NCBI RefSeq assembly: GCF_000449425.2
Contig: NZ_AVHW01000092.1
Coordinates: 1 to 37,436 of the forward strand
DNA from: Clostridioides difficile CD160
GTDB taxonomy: Bacteria > Bacillota > Clostridia > Peptostreptococcales > Peptostreptococcaceae
Direction: 5' to 3'
DNA: 37,436 nt
Under the pieces are notes generated by a model. It was not told where the DNA came from. It saw nothing but the letters and a program-made list of their open reading frames with translations, and searched no databases. The position numbers were made by a program, and so were the translations under genes. How positions within the stretch are numbered: the first letter of the stretch is position 1; every line of letters begins with the position of its first letter. Positions 8,647-18,592 of the stretch are shown here, piece by piece.

Positions 8647-10050
8647 TTATTCTTTATATCTTCCATAAAACTCATGTGTTGCATATATAGTCTTATCACC
8701 TGTCATAGTTAACCCAAATCCCATTATCTCATATCCCTTATGTAACATATTTGTACCTTCCTCAGGATTTGTCTTCCACTCATTAAAAATAAAGTTTCCT
8801 ATATCATCTGCATCCCTATTTGTATATACAGGCTTATCTGGGATTTTATACTTAATTATATTTTCCCCTTGAACAGAAATGTATCCAGGTTTAATCTCAC
8901 TCCAATCTAAGTATTTCAAAAAAGTAGAATACGAATTTTTACCATTTATAGTATGAGATAAAGTCTTTTTATTTGCCATTAAATTAGACCAGTCATTTGC
9001 TAGACCTTCTAATCTACTTGCTACAGATAACGCTCTTACTCCATTCTCTTTTCTGTATTGTTTTGTAAGAGCATATATTTTTCCCTTTATCCTATCCTTA
9101 AATACTTTATCATTTGGATTATAGTACAATCCTTGTTGGTTTGGTGAAGTTTGATTTATACATTGCTTGATGACATTTTGATTTATTCCTCCTAGTACAG
9201 TCAATTTATCTGCACCACTTAAAATACTCTTGTTGCTACCATTTTCAACTAAAACTACAGGAGCATTTTTTGCTATTGTAGAAGCTGCCAATGCATCAGT
9301 TAGTTGCATACCTTTACTTAAATAAAATTCTTTACTGTCTTTATAGAACTCTTGTATAACTCTCTTATTGGTATCAAATCTATCTGTTCCACCTAATCTA
9401 ACAGAATTTGTACTCTTAACCAATTCGTCACTTATTATCTCACTAGAACCAAGTGCATAACTTTTTAGCCCTGTTGTATCAAATCCTACACTGTTTCCAT
9501 CTGTAAGTATTATAGGTACTCCATCTCTTGCTGCTACTGGTGATGCACTTATTGCATCTGCTTCTCCTGTAAATCCATTAGCTATAATTACTTTATCTAT
9601 TAGTTTGATTTCTTTGATTTTTTCAGCTATTTTTATGCTTGTATCAAATCTATTCTCACCAAATATTCTTTGTACAACCTTCTTTTTAGATAGTAACTGA
9701 TTTTCAACATTTTTACTTATTGTGGATTCTGAACCTATTATATATATAGTATTTGCTTTATTTAATCTTTCCATAGTAGTATTTGGGATTTGATTTTGTT
9801 TTGTCATTAAAATAGGCGCGTTTAATGCTCCTGCTAAACCACTTGCACTCAAGCCATCTGCCAGGCTATTATCTGAATTAATTAGTATTGCTGTATTGTA
9901 GTTTTGTTTGTCTGCTATTTTTGCTGCTGTCTCATATCTGTCAGTTCCTTTTATTTGTTCAACTGATGTGAGCGCATTTACTCTAGGAGTATTTACCATT
10001 ACTAAAAATAGTGTAAGTCCTATAGCAAATATCTTTCTACTATTCTTCAT
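8647..10050 (-). CDS. cwp9: Cell wall protein with N-terminal CWB2 repeats and C-terminal CAP/SCP domain (Cwp9-like)
   Basis: The protein has 467 residues. A signal peptide (MKNSRKIF, a hydrophobic stretch, then RVNA) spans about 1-26. Three CWB2 repeats follow at about 32-320 (GTDRYETA, GENRFDTS, GTDRFDTN), and a CAP-type (PF00188) domain at about 335-467. CAP hallmarks visible are LSHTINGK, the GENI-type motif (QGENIIKYK), FIFNEWKTN, MLHKGYEIMGFG and the terminal THEFYGRY. The domain order is opposite to its neighbours, with the anchor first and the effector last. CWB2 anchors the protein to the cell wall; the activity of bacterial CAP domains is poorly defined. The ATG at 10050 sits downstream of GGGGG. 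The cwp9 name is by remembered gene order. Confidence 0.85.
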   Translation of the reverse strand: MKNSRKIFAIGLTLFLVMVNTPRVNALTSVEQIKGTDRYETAAKIADKQNYNTAILINSDNSLADGLSASGLAGALNAPILMTKQNQIPNTTMERLNKANTIYIIGSESTISKNVENQLLSKKKVVQRIFGENRFDTSIKIAEKIKEIKLIDKVIIANGFTGEADAISASPVAARDGVPIILTDGNSVGFDTTGLKSYALGSSEIISDELVKSTNSVRLGGTDRFDTNKRVIQEFYKDSKEFYLSKGMQLTDALAASTIAKNAPVVLVENGSNKSILSGADKLTVLGGINQNVIKQCINQTSPNQQGLYYNPNDKVFKDRIKGKIYALTKQYRKENGVRALSVASRLEGLANDWSNLMANKKTLSHTINGKNSYSTFLKYLDWSEIKPGYISVQGENIIKYKIPDKPVYTNRDADDIGNFIFNEWKTNPEEGTNMLHKGYEIMGFGLTMTGDKTIYATHEFYGRYKE

Positions 10051-10387
10051 ATTTTTTTACCCCCAATATTAGTTTTTATAATTTTGTTATATTGATTTTA
10101 CTTAAACTTAATAAAAAGTTACAATTTTGTTACCATATTTTATATATGATACCATAGTTATCCATCTAACTCAAACAATATAATTAAAGTTTTTATTATC
10201 CATAAATTCAAAACATTATAACTTATTTTCTTTAATTAAGTGATAGTCTCAAAATTTTTATTAAGTTATAAACTCAAAACAATATAATTTAATAAGTATT
10301 TATTTTCTATAAACTTTCTTATGTACAAAGTTTTTTAAATAGATATCTTAGGATACATTGACTACAAGATATAATAATTAAAAACAA
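10051..10387. other. AT-rich intergenic region upstream of cwp9-like gene
   Basis: No gene is visible here. The stretch is very A/T-rich, with a loosely repeated phrase (CTCAAAA within related A/T-rich text at about 10233 and 10272). The promoter of the cwp9-like gene must lie within it, but I cannot choose one hexamer pair with confidence. Confidence 0.4.
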
Positions 10388-10430
10388 TAAAAAGATGGTA
10401 TCCTAACTTATTTTAAGATACCATCTTTTC
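10388..10430 (-). terminator. Strong terminator of the cwp8-like gene
   Basis: The minus-strand stem AAAAGATGGTATCTTAA pairs with the 17-nt complement ending in CCATCTTTT, with one G-U pair and a 6-nt loop. A TTTTTATTG tail follows. It begins about 105 nt after the stop. Confidence 0.85.
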
Positions 10431-10533
10431 ATTATTTCTATTTTAATTGTTTATACTTATTTATTATCTATATTATATCTTACTTAGCTAAACATTATCT
10501 AAATAAACTTACAAATTTAAATTTTATATACTA

Positions 10534-12429
10534 TTAGTTTCTAGTAAATAAGTTTATCTTTTCTGCTATTTTTTCAATAGCATTTTTAGCTATTCCTTCA
10601 CCTATTTGTACTAACTTAGTAGTATTTTTAAGTCTTAATTCAACTACTTCTTCTTGTGACTTAGAAAGTTCTTCTGTAGTTAATATTATTGGTGCTTTTG
10701 CACTAGCTGCAAGTGGTGCTGCTGTAAGTGCATCAACCAATTGTCCATTTCCACCTACATAACCATCTTTTGCAACATATGCTTTAGTTGCTCCTGCATA
10801 GTACTTGTTGATTACTTTAGCATTAGTGTCTTTTCTGTTTTCTCCTGCTAATCTTTCAACTTTATTATTTAAATCTATTTCAACTAATTTATCTTCAACG
10901 TCTTTTGATACAGAGTTCTCTCCACCAACTATTTCTAATTCTTTTCCATTTAATAACTTCTCAGCCTTAGCATCCAATTCGTTACCTGTAACTATTATTG
11001 GAGCACCAAATTGAGCAGCTCTAGCAGATATACTCATAGCATCTGCTTCTCCATTTCCACCCACTACGAAAGCAGTCTTAAATGTATCTTTTAATTGTTT
11101 TGCTATTTCTAAAGAAGTCTCAAATCTATCTTCTCCAGAAACTCTTTCAACTTTATTTACACCTAACTTAGCAAGTTTTTCTTCAGTTTTTTTTGATATT
11201 TTAGATTCTCCACCTACTATATATATTTTCTTAGAAGATAAGTTGCTTCCAAGTACTCTTAATATCTCAGCTTCTATTTCTGATGGTAATGAATCTTTCT
11301 TTGATAATAGTATTGGTGCATTTTTTTGAGATGCAAGTGGTGCTGATGCCAATCCATCAACTATAGCATCCTCTCCAACTAAGATTATTGCTTCTGCTGC
11401 TCCATCATTAAATCTCTCTTTGCTAACCTCTACTGCTGTTGTAAATCTTGAATCTCCAGATAAAACTTCTACCTTTAATTCTTTTCCATCTTTAACATCA
11501 GTTAATACTTTGTGTAAATCTCTTACTAACTTATGGTTTTTACTTGATATACTCATTGTTTCTGGCTTTTCATTTGTCTTGCTTAAAATCATATCAAAGC
11601 TTGATTTTTCTGGCTTATCTTTATCATCACTCTCTTCTTGCTCTTGAGTAAGTATTGCTACATTTTCAAATGTTAAAGAATATCCATTTTTAACTTTATT
11701 AACTATTTCTCTTCCTGATGTAGTTAATCTAACTCCATCGAATAAATCTTCTGCTGATACATCTTGTAAATCTGCATTTTTAACTGTTATTGTATGTAAT
11801 TCTTTTGATTCTATATCACTATATTTCTTTTCATAGCCTTCAAAAGCACTTTCTTCTGATATTATTTGTTTTGAGAAATCTAAGTGTTGGTCTCCCACAT
11901 TTATAGTAATAACATTTTTTGAATCTTTTGCTCTTTTTACTTCAACTGAACTTGTAGATTTTATTGTTGCTGTTAATTTGCTATCAGAATCTTCTGCTAA
12001 AGTTGCATTAAAAGCATTAACTGCATCTACTATTTCTTGAGCTGTTTTGTAATTTTCAATTTTATAGTCGACTACTTTTCCACCTAGAGTTTGATGACCT
12101 TTGTCTTGTATAGTAACTTTTAAACTTTGTCCTTCTACTAATGCGTTTATTTTGTTTTGTAATTGAGTTGCATTAGTTAAATTTACATTGTCAACTTTTA
12201 TATCGTAAACTCTATCATTTACATTTGCTCCTGCTTTTGTCTCTTCAAATTTAATCTCTAATGATTTTCTAACTTCTTCAATTAATTTAGTAGAATCTTT
12301 CGCACTTACTGTGTAACTTTTATCAACATTTTCTGACACAGTGTTGTCTGCAAATATTGGTGCTGCTGCACTCATAACTGTGGCTCCTGCCATTACTATT
12401 GCCATACTTCTCTTTTTGTTGCTTAACAT
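10534..12429 (-). CDS. cwp8: Cell wall protein with C-terminal CWB2 anchor (Cwp8-like)
   Basis: The protein has 631 residues. A signal peptide (MLSNKKRSMAIVMAG ending AAPIFA) spans about 1-27. A functional region of about 290 residues, rich in Lys, Asp and Ser, follows; it resembles SlpA/Cwp2-style N-terminal regions in composition only. Three CWB2 repeats begin near residue 318 (GDSRFTTA), about 427 (GEDRFETS) and about 530 (GENRKDTN). C. difficile Cwp8 is known to have C-terminal CWB2 modules, and this layout agrees. The ATG at 12429 has GGAGGA 6-7 nt upstream. It is transcribed away from scfA and has its own terminator. The product probably forms part of the S-layer-associated wall. Confidence 0.85.
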   Translation of the reverse strand: MLSNKKRSMAIVMAGATVMSAAAPIFADNTVSENVDKSYTVSAKDSTKLIEEVRKSLEIKFEETKAGANVNDRVYDIKVDNVNLTNATQLQNKINALVEGQSLKVTIQDKGHQTLGGKVVDYKIENYKTAQEIVDAVNAFNATLAEDSDSKLTATIKSTSSVEVKRAKDSKNVITINVGDQHLDFSKQIISEESAFEGYEKKYSDIESKELHTITVKNADLQDVSAEDLFDGVRLTTSGREIVNKVKNGYSLTFENVAILTQEQEESDDKDKPEKSSFDMILSKTNEKPETMSISSKNHKLVRDLHKVLTDVKDGKELKVEVLSGDSRFTTAVEVSKERFNDGAAEAIILVGEDAIVDGLASAPLASQKNAPILLSKKDSLPSEIEAEILRVLGSNLSSKKIYIVGGESKISKKTEEKLAKLGVNKVERVSGEDRFETSLEIAKQLKDTFKTAFVVGGNGEADAMSISARAAQFGAPIIVTGNELDAKAEKLLNGKELEIVGGENSVSKDVEDKLVEIDLNNKVERLAGENRKDTNAKVINKYYAGATKAYVAKDGYVGGNGQLVDALTAAPLAASAKAPIILTTEELSKSQEEVVELRLKNTTKLVQIGEGIAKNAIEKIAEKINLFTRN

Positions 12430-12486
12430 ATTTATGTCCTCCGAATATTATTTTTTGATTTTTTTATATTCGTATTTCCCACATAT

Positions 12487-12517
12487 AAATAATATTATAT
12501 ATAATATTATTTTTCAA
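12487..12517 (-). promoter_or_regulatory. A/T-only perfect palindrome overlapping a possible cwp8 promoter
   Basis: Positions 12487-12512 form a 26-bp perfect palindrome made only of A and T. On the minus strand TTGAAA (12512-12517), 17 nt and TATTAT (12489-12494) give a promoter whose spacer and -10 lie inside the palindrome. The palindrome could be an operator, a cruciform-prone site or chance in AT-rich DNA. Confidence 0.4.
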
Positions 12518-12706
12518 TATATTTTATGTGTTTACATAATTTACTAACTTAATTTTTAAAAATCGACGTATAAAAATTTATATTTTGAGCATACTATTAT
12601 ACTAATTTTTGCTAATTAATCCTTTATACTTAAATTAAATATATACCACTAATTTAATACTATTTTACAAAGTTTAAGACTACTATTTATCACAATAATC
12701 ATTGTA

Positions 12707-12760
12707 AAACAAAAGAGGATACCTCATAATGATAATAGAATCATTTTAAAGTACCCTCTT
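12707..12760 (-). terminator. Terminator downstream of scfA
   Basis: On the minus strand AAGAGGGTAC (12751-12760) pairs with GTATCCTCTT (12713-12722). A further inner pairing (AATGAT with ATCATT) has a 6-nt loop, and a TTTTGTTTT tail follows. It lies 25 nt after the scfA stop and likely ends the ruv-queA-tgt-yajC-scfA transcription unit. Confidence 0.8.
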
Positions 12761-12784
12761 GAAAATAACTAAGTCAATAATTTT

Positions 12785-12928
12785 CTATCTTTCACACTCT
12801 TGATTTGCAACTGTACAAGAAGTTTTACAAGCTGATTGACAAGAAGTTTGACACTCTCCACATCCACCTTTTGCAGCACTTTGCTTTAAAGTAGCTTGAG
12901 ATAAAGTTTTTACATGTTTATTTTCCAT
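12785..12928 (-). CDS. scfA: SCIFF family six-cysteine RiPP precursor peptide
   Basis: This 47-residue peptide was found by reading the gap. It starts MENKHVKTLSQATLKQSAAK, followed by a Cys-rich core with cysteines at residues 23, 26, 30, 34, 38 and 45 (GGCGEC, TSC, SAC, TSC, QEC). This is the six-cysteines-in-forty-five-residues pattern of SCIFF (TIGR03973), a near-universal clostridial RiPP precursor. A partner radical SAM enzyme (ScfB) installs thioether crosslinks in it. GGAGGC lies 8 nt upstream of the ATG. The gene directly upstream encodes a TIGR04086-type membrane protein, a common SCIFF neighbour. The usual downstream radical SAM gene is absent: a terminator and then the cwp8-like gene follow. 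The biological role of mature SCIFF is unknown. Confidence 0.93.
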   Translation of the reverse strand: MENKHVKTLSQATLKQSAAKGGCGECQTSCQSACKTSCTVANQECER

Positions 12929-12993
12929 TTTCAACGCCTCCATTTCTAATTGTTTCCTATTGATTATATCACAAAACTACTCTAATATAAACT

Positions 12994-13356
12994 CTATTTA
13001 AAGTTGACACCCAATACGCCTCCAATACCTCCCGCTGCTGATATTAACAATAACTTATAAATCATTCCTACTTCAAACACAAACTTTTCTTGTGCTAAAA
13101 ACACAGTTAAAAAAATACATACTATGTACAAAAGTCCAACTAAAAGTCCATACACAAGACCTTTTTCTTTCATGTGTTTTGAAGTATAAAAACCACCTAT
13201 AGCTGCAGAAATGGTAGTTATAAATGACGCAACCATAGTTATATTATCTCCACCAATATCTGTAAATGTCAAAAATAAGTTATACACTAATAAAACAGCC
13301 AAAGTTATTATATATGCATATCCCAAACCTTTAAAAATATAATTAGATTTTCCCAT
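12994..13356 (-). CDS. TIGR04086-type small membrane protein
   Basis: The protein has about 120 residues and four predicted membrane segments: AYIITLAVLLVYNLFL, ITMVASFITTISAAIGGF, LVYGLLVGLLYIVCIFL and YKLLLISAAGGIGGVLGV. Length, the Gly-rich final helix and position beside scfA fit the TIGR04086 family of clostridial membrane proteins; this is recognition by context, not a search. The ATG at 13356 was chosen because GAGAGGAGG lies 8 nt upstream; the longer TTG start would include that site. It lies between yajC and scfA on the same strand, with short gaps. The function is unknown. Confidence 0.7.
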   Translation of the reverse strand: MGKSNYIFKGLGYAYIITLAVLLVYNLFLTFTDIGGDNITMVASFITTISAAIGGFYTSKHMKEKGLVYGLLVGLLYIVCIFLTVFLAQEKFVFEVGMIYKLLLISAAGGIGGVLGVNFK

Positions 13357-13413
13357 AAAAAAACCTCCTCTCAAATTAATATATATTCGAGAAAAGGCTT
13401 TTAAATTACTATT

Positions 13414-13707
13414 TTACTGTTCTTCTATTTCTTCTTTTCTAGATTGAACTGTCCCTATAGCCCATTTTTCAAATGGAACTTTAGTTCTATTTGGTCCTAA
13501 TTCTAGTATTACAACATCATCTTCAACTTTAGCTACACTAGCTACTATTCCACCTATTGTAACGACCTTGTCTCCTACACCTAGGCTACTTCTCATTTCT
13601 TTTAATTGTTTGTCTTTTTTCTTTTGAGGTCTAATCATTAGGAAATAAAAGATTGCTATTACTACTACCCATAGACCTATACTCATCATTATTTGTTGCT
13701 GTGGCAT
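13414..13707 (-). CDS. yajC: Preprotein translocase subunit YajC
   Basis: The protein has 97 residues. One N-terminal membrane helix (SIGLWVVVIAIFYFLMI) is followed by the family hallmark RPQKKKDKQLKEMRSSL and the compact cytosolic domain containing VGDKVVTIGGI. YajC is an accessory subunit that associates with SecDF/SecYEG at the membrane. Linkage of yajC to tgt and queA is conserved in many bacteria and supports the call. The ATG at 13707 has AAAGGAGTG upstream. No terminator is seen in the 133-nt gap from tgt, so cotranscription is likely. Confidence 0.93.
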   Translation of the reverse strand: MPQQQIMMSIGLWVVVIAIFYFLMIRPQKKKDKQLKEMRSSLGVGDKVVTIGGIVASVAKVEDDVVILELGPNRTKVPFEKWAIGTVQSRKEEIEEQ

Positions 13708-13840
13708 TAATTTTTCACTCCTTTGTAAATTATACTCTTTTGTAAATTATAATAAATATTTATATAACAATCTACTTTCTTTAGCTTTGAGTACTATTGA
13801 ATATTATATATTAAAATGATTATAATTAATAGTGCAAAAC

Positions 13841-14989
<1,149 letters not shown>

Positions 14990-15040
14990 TCATTATTTCT
15001 TAAGATATCTGTTCAATAATCTATTTGTCTAATAGATTTT

Positions 15041-15526
15041 CTAAATAGATTTATCCTTATCGTCTTTATCCTGTTGTTCTTTAATTGCTTCTTCATCATG
15101 TATACTCATTATATTAAGTGCACTCTTGTCTTTTGTTACTAAAAACTTTTTTATAGCAAAAAGTCCTGCAATAGCTATAACACCTATTAAAACATCTATC
15201 ATTCCTTCATTTTTAGGAAGTAACAACATTTTTCTAGCTATAGCATAAAGTAGTGCCTCAATAAATGCTCCTGGTATATGAAGTGATAGCATTACTACAA
15301 GTTCAACACCTATCACTAAAAGTAATATTTGTGCTAAGAAGTCATTAAGCTGACTGTATTGTACTGGATTTTGAAAGTCAACTATATATGCTCCCCACAT
15401 AAGTCTTAACACATCTATTGTTCCTAGAAATACAGCTATTAGAACCACCACTGCTAACACACGTTCAAATATAAAAGCAATCTTTAATATAGGGTTATTC
15501 TTTTTTTGTTTTTGTAAACTATGCAT
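15041..15526 (-). CDS. PsiE-like four-helix membrane protein
   Basis: The protein has about 161 residues with four likely membrane helices (VLAVVVLIAVFLGTI, ILLLVIGVELVVML, FIEALLYAIARKMLLL and IDVLIGVIAIAGLFAI). A charged tail is rich in Asp and Lys. The ARKMLLL segment and helix layout resemble the phosphate-starvation-inducible PsiE family (PF06146), whose function is unknown. The start is the ATG at 15526; its GGAGG lies directly after the queA stop codon, so translation is probably coupled to queA. A TTG three bases earlier is less likely. Why it sits between queA and tgt is not evident. Confidence 0.65.
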   Translation of the reverse strand: MHSLQKQKKNNPILKIAFIFERVLAVVVLIAVFLGTIDVLRLMWGAYIVDFQNPVQYSQLNDFLAQILLLVIGVELVVMLSLHIPGAFIEALLYAIARKMLLLPKNEGMIDVLIGVIAIAGLFAIKKFLVTKDKSALNIMSIHDEEAIKEQQDKDDKDKSI

Positions 15527-15537
15527 CAATTACCTCC

Positions 15538-16563
15538 CTACTTTATAATCATAGCATCTCCAAAACTGAAGAATCTATATCTTTCTTTTACTGCCTCATT
15601 ATATGCATTTAAAACATTATCTTTTCCACAAATAGCACTTACTAGCATTATTAATGTAGACTCTGGTAAATGAAAATTAGTAATAAGCTTATCTAGAACT
15701 TTAAACTTATAACCTGGATATATAAATATCTCTGTCCATCCACTAGTTTCTTCCATCTTTCCATTTTCATTACAGGCTGACTCTATAGTTCTGCAACTAG
15801 TAGTACCAACACATATTACATTATTTCCACTTTCTTTTGCTCTATTTATTTTGTCAGCTGCTTCTTGACTAACCATATAATATTCTGAATGCATCTTATG
15901 ATTTAAAACATCATCTACTTTTACTGGTCTAAAAGTTCCTAAACCAACATGTAAAGTTACAAAGGCTATATCCACACCTTTTTCTTTTATTTTATTTAAT
16001 AGTTCTTCTGTAAAGTGTAATCCTGCTGTAGGTGCTGCTGCTGAACCATTGTGCTTTGAATAAACAGTTTGGTATCTCTCTTTTTCATCCAATCTAGCAG
16101 TTATATATGGAGGTAGTGGCATATTTCCAAGTTCATCCAAGATTTCTTCAAAAATCCCATCGTAATGGAACTTTATAATTCTTGAACCTTCGTCTGATAA
16201 ATCTACAACTTCTCCAATCAACTTTCCATTTCCAAAAGAAAATTTAGTACCTACTTTTGCTCTTTTTCCTGGTTTTACTAGAGCTTGCCAAGTATCTTCC
16301 TCTGTTCTTTTTAATAATAAAAATTCAATTTTTCCTCCAGTTTCAAGCTTCTCTCCTATTAATCTAGCTGGTATAACTCTAGTATTATTTAAGACTAAAC
16401 AATCCCCTGGATTTAAATATTCTATTACATCTCTAAAAACTTTATGCTCAACATTTCCTGTCTCTTTATCCAGTACCATCAATCTTGAACTAGCTCTATC
16501 TTCTATAGGAACTTGAGCTATAAGTTCCTGTGGTAAGTCAAATTTAAAATCACTTGTTTTCAA
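15538..16563 (-). CDS. queA: S-adenosylmethionine:tRNA ribosyltransferase-isomerase
   Basis: The protein has 341 residues, standard for QueA. It transfers and isomerises the ribosyl group of SAM onto preQ1-tRNA to form epoxyqueuosine. Family motifs visible are [30 protein letters not shown], the [13 protein letters not shown] stretch, [31 protein letters not shown] and [16 protein letters not shown]. Translation begins at a TTG codon (16563) 10 nt after GAGGAAG. It is the first gene after the 317-bp ruvB-queA gap that contains DnaA-box-like sequences, so it may have its own promoter. Confidence 0.97.
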   Translation of the reverse strand: MKTSDFKFDLPQELIAQVPIEDRASSRLMVLDKETGNVEHKVFRDVIEYLNPGDCLVLNNTRVIPARLIGEKLETGGKIEFLLLKRTEEDTWQALVKPGKRAKVGTKFSFGNGKLIGEVVDLSDEGSRIIKFHYDGIFEEILDELGNMPLPPYITARLDEKERYQTVYSKHNGSAAAPTAGLHFTEELLNKIKEKGVDIAFVTLHVGLGTFRPVKVDDVLNHKMHSEYYMVSQEAADKINRAKESGNNVICVGTTSCRTIESACNENGKMEETSGWTEIFIYPGYKFKVLDKLITNFHLPESTLIMLVSAICGKDNVLNAYNEAVKERYRFFSFGDAMIIK

Positions 16564-16621
16564 TGTTAAACTTCCTCTCTTAAAATTTCTCTAGCTACAA
16601 TAATATCAAAAAAACAACTTA

Positions 16622-16803
16622 TTTTCCACAATATTACCATAATCTATCAAGAAATTGCTCTTTTTAGCATACATCATATCCACAATATATAGATATTTTT
16701 CCACGATATATACGTCTTATCCACAATATATAGATACAGTACACACAATTTTTATCGTATTTATCCACAGTATCTACAGTTATAATTACCATTTTGTGGA
16801 TAT
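16622..16803. promoter_or_regulatory. Cluster of DnaA-box-like sequences between ruvB and queA
   Basis: Two exact TTATCCACA boxes lie at 16717-16725 and 16761-16769. TTTTCCACA lies at 16622-16630, ATATCCACA at 16676-16684, TTTTCCACG at 16697-16705, and an inverted ATATCCACA (read TGTGGATAT) at 16795-16803. Box starts at 16676, 16697, 16717 and 16761 are about two helical turns apart or multiples of that (21, 20 and 44 bp) and lie on one strand. An 18-bp unit beginning ATCCACAATATATAG repeats at 16678 and 16719. No gene is seen in 16564-16880. The site may act as a DnaA-titration or DnaA-controlled promoter region. Confidence 0.65.
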
Positions 16804-16880
16804 GTTTGAATTTTTAGCCATTTTAGAAATATTTCAATTTAATGACTATTCTATTTTATAAATATTTATATAATCTATTT

Positions 16881-17900
16881 TTATTTTTCATTAGGATATG
16901 GAATTTTTAAGTGTTCATAAGCTAATGGCATGGCTACTCTCCCTCTAGGACCTCTATTTATAAATCCAAGCTGAAGTAAATATGGCTCATATACATCTTC
17001 TATTGTGTTTCTATCTTCGCCAATAGAAGCTGCTAATGTATCAAGACCTACTGGTCCCCCTCTAAATTTTTCTATTATAGTCATAAGAAGCTTCTCATCT
17101 ACAAAATCAAGCCCCAAATTGTCAACACCTAAAAGTTCTAGTGCATCTTTTGCTACCTCATCAGTTATTTTTCCATCAGCTCTAACTTGTGCAAAATCTC
17201 TGACTCTTTTTAGTAATCTATTTGCTATTCTTGGAGTCCCTCTTGAACGTTTTGCAAGCTCTAAGGCTCCATTAGATTGTATTTCTGCATCTAAGATATT
17301 TGATGACCTAAGTACTATTTTTGAAAGCTCATCAACTGTATAGTAATCCAATTTACAAATAACACCAAATCTATCTCTAAGTGGATTTGTAAGCATACCA
17401 GCTCTTGTTGTAGCTCCAATAAGTGTAAATTTAGGAAGGTCAAGTCTTATACTTCTTGCAGATGGTCCTTTTCCTATTATTATGTCTAAACAAAAGTCTT
17501 CCATTGCTGGATACAAAACTTCTTCAACACTTCTATTGATTCTGTGTATCTCATCTATAAATAAAACATCATTTTCATTTAAGTTTGTAAGTATAGCTGC
17601 CAAATCCCCAGCTCTTTCTATTGCAGGACCCGACGTAATCCTCAAATTTACACCCATCTCATTAGCTATTATACTAGCTAGTGTAGTTTTTCCAAGACCT
17701 GGTGGTCCATATAAAAGCACATGGTCTAACTGCTCATTTCTTGATTTAGCTGCCTCTATAAATATGCTAAGTTGCTCTTTGGATTTTTCTTGCCCCAAAT
17801 AATCTTCTAGAGTCTTTGGTCTTAGACTATTTTCTATATCTATATCTTCTGTCTTCATTGTAGAAGTTATTATTCTATTTTCATCTTCAAAACCTTGCAT
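16881..17900 (-). CDS. ruvB: Holliday junction branch-migration ATPase RuvB
   Basis: The protein has 339 residues. This AAA+ motor drives RuvAB branch migration. Visible are Walker [10 protein letters not shown], Walker [10 protein letters not shown], the sensor/presensor region [22 protein letters not shown] with the arginine finger, and the C-terminal winged-helix domain ([32 protein letters not shown]). The ATG at 17900 follows AGGAGGGG. It lies 89 bp after ruvA on the same strand. Confidence 0.98.
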   Translation of the reverse strand: MQGFEDENRIITSTMKTEDIDIENSLRPKTLEDYLGQEKSKEQLSIFIEAAKSRNEQLDHVLLYGPPGLGKTTLASIIANEMGVNLRITSGPAIERAGDLAAILTNLNENDVLFIDEIHRINRSVEEVLYPAMEDFCLDIIIGKGPSARSIRLDLPKFTLIGATTRAGMLTNPLRDRFGVICKLDYYTVDELSKIVLRSSNILDAEIQSNGALELAKRSRGTPRIANRLLKRVRDFAQVRADGKITDEVAKDALELLGVDNLGLDFVDEKLLMTIIEKFRGGPVGLDTLAASIGEDRNTIEDVYEPYLLQLGFINRGPRGRVAMPLAYEHLKIPYPNEK

Positions 17901-17989
17901 TTATACCCCTCCTCTCGTACTTTTGGAAATCTACTTTGATATTTTGAAATCTACATTCATACTTTAAATATTATTTTAAAGTGTAAATG

Positions 17990-18592
17990 TTATTTCAAAG
18001 ATTTACTCATTATATATGTAAGTGCTTTCTTTATAATGGCTTCTGTATCCATACCATCCTTTTTACACTTTTGAACTGCATCTTTTGACTCTGCTAAGGT
18101 ATACCCCAAAGCTACAAGTGCATCCACAGATTCATCTTGAGATATGAAAGTAGGTTTTTGTGATAATAATGTTGGTTCAAAGTCTATGTTATTTTTATCT
18201 ACCTTGTCTTTAAGTTCTAAGACAATTCTTTCTGCTGTCTTTTTCCCAACACCAGGAGCTTTGGATAATTTTCCAATATCTTCACTTAAAATATAAGCTC
18301 CTAACTGTGCTGGTGATGCAAATGATAGTATTGAAAGTGCCACTTTAGGTCCTATCTTAGATACAGATGTAAGTAACTCAAACATCTTAAGTTCCTCCCT
18401 ACTTACAAAACCACAAAGACTCATATCATCTTCTCTCACAATTAACTTAGTATATATTTTTGTAGCCTCTCCCACTTTTAAATTCATGATTGTATTGGAT
18501 GACACATTTATCTTATATCCTATACCATTATTTTCAATAACTATATTATCTATATAAATCTCTTCTATTGTACCTTTTATATAACTATACAT
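17990..18592 (-). CDS. ruvA: Holliday junction DNA-binding protein RuvA
   Basis: The protein has about 200 residues. It binds the four-way junction and loads RuvB. The N-terminal OB fold starts MYSYIKGTIEEIY. Helix-hairpin-helix motifs include LLTSVSKIGPKVALSIL and APGVGKKTAERIVLELKD. The C-terminal domain III (DALVALGYTLAESKDAV) contacts RuvB. I chose the ATG at 18592, which matches the family start; a GTG three codons earlier is possible. The start overlaps the last codons of ruvC by 8 bp, so translational coupling is likely. Confidence 0.97.
   Translation of the reverse strand: MYSYIKGTIEEIYIDNIVIENNGIGYKINVSSNTIMNLKVGEATKIYTKLIVREDDMSLCGFVSREELKMFELLTSVSKIGPKVALSILSFASPAQLGAYILSEDIGKLSKAPGVGKKTAERIVLELKDKVDKNNIDFEPTLLSQKPTFISQDESVDALVALGYTLAESKDAVQKCKKDGMDTEAIIKKALTYIMSKSLK

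Noticed and set aside
13738..13763. Short direct repeat (TTTGTAAATTATA) between yajC and tgt
   Set aside because: It is a single AT-rich duplication near the yajC ribosome site. No further copies or symmetry suggest function.
16676..16769. Possible short CRISPR-like repeat array
   Set aside because: Repeats are 9-18 bp with about 12-bp gaps and vary in sequence. DnaA boxes fit; there are no spacers or cas genes.
16655..16861. 68-residue plus-strand frame in the ruvB-queA gap
   Set aside because: It has no ribosome binding site and its codons are made of the DnaA-box repeats. A regulatory region explains the sequence better.
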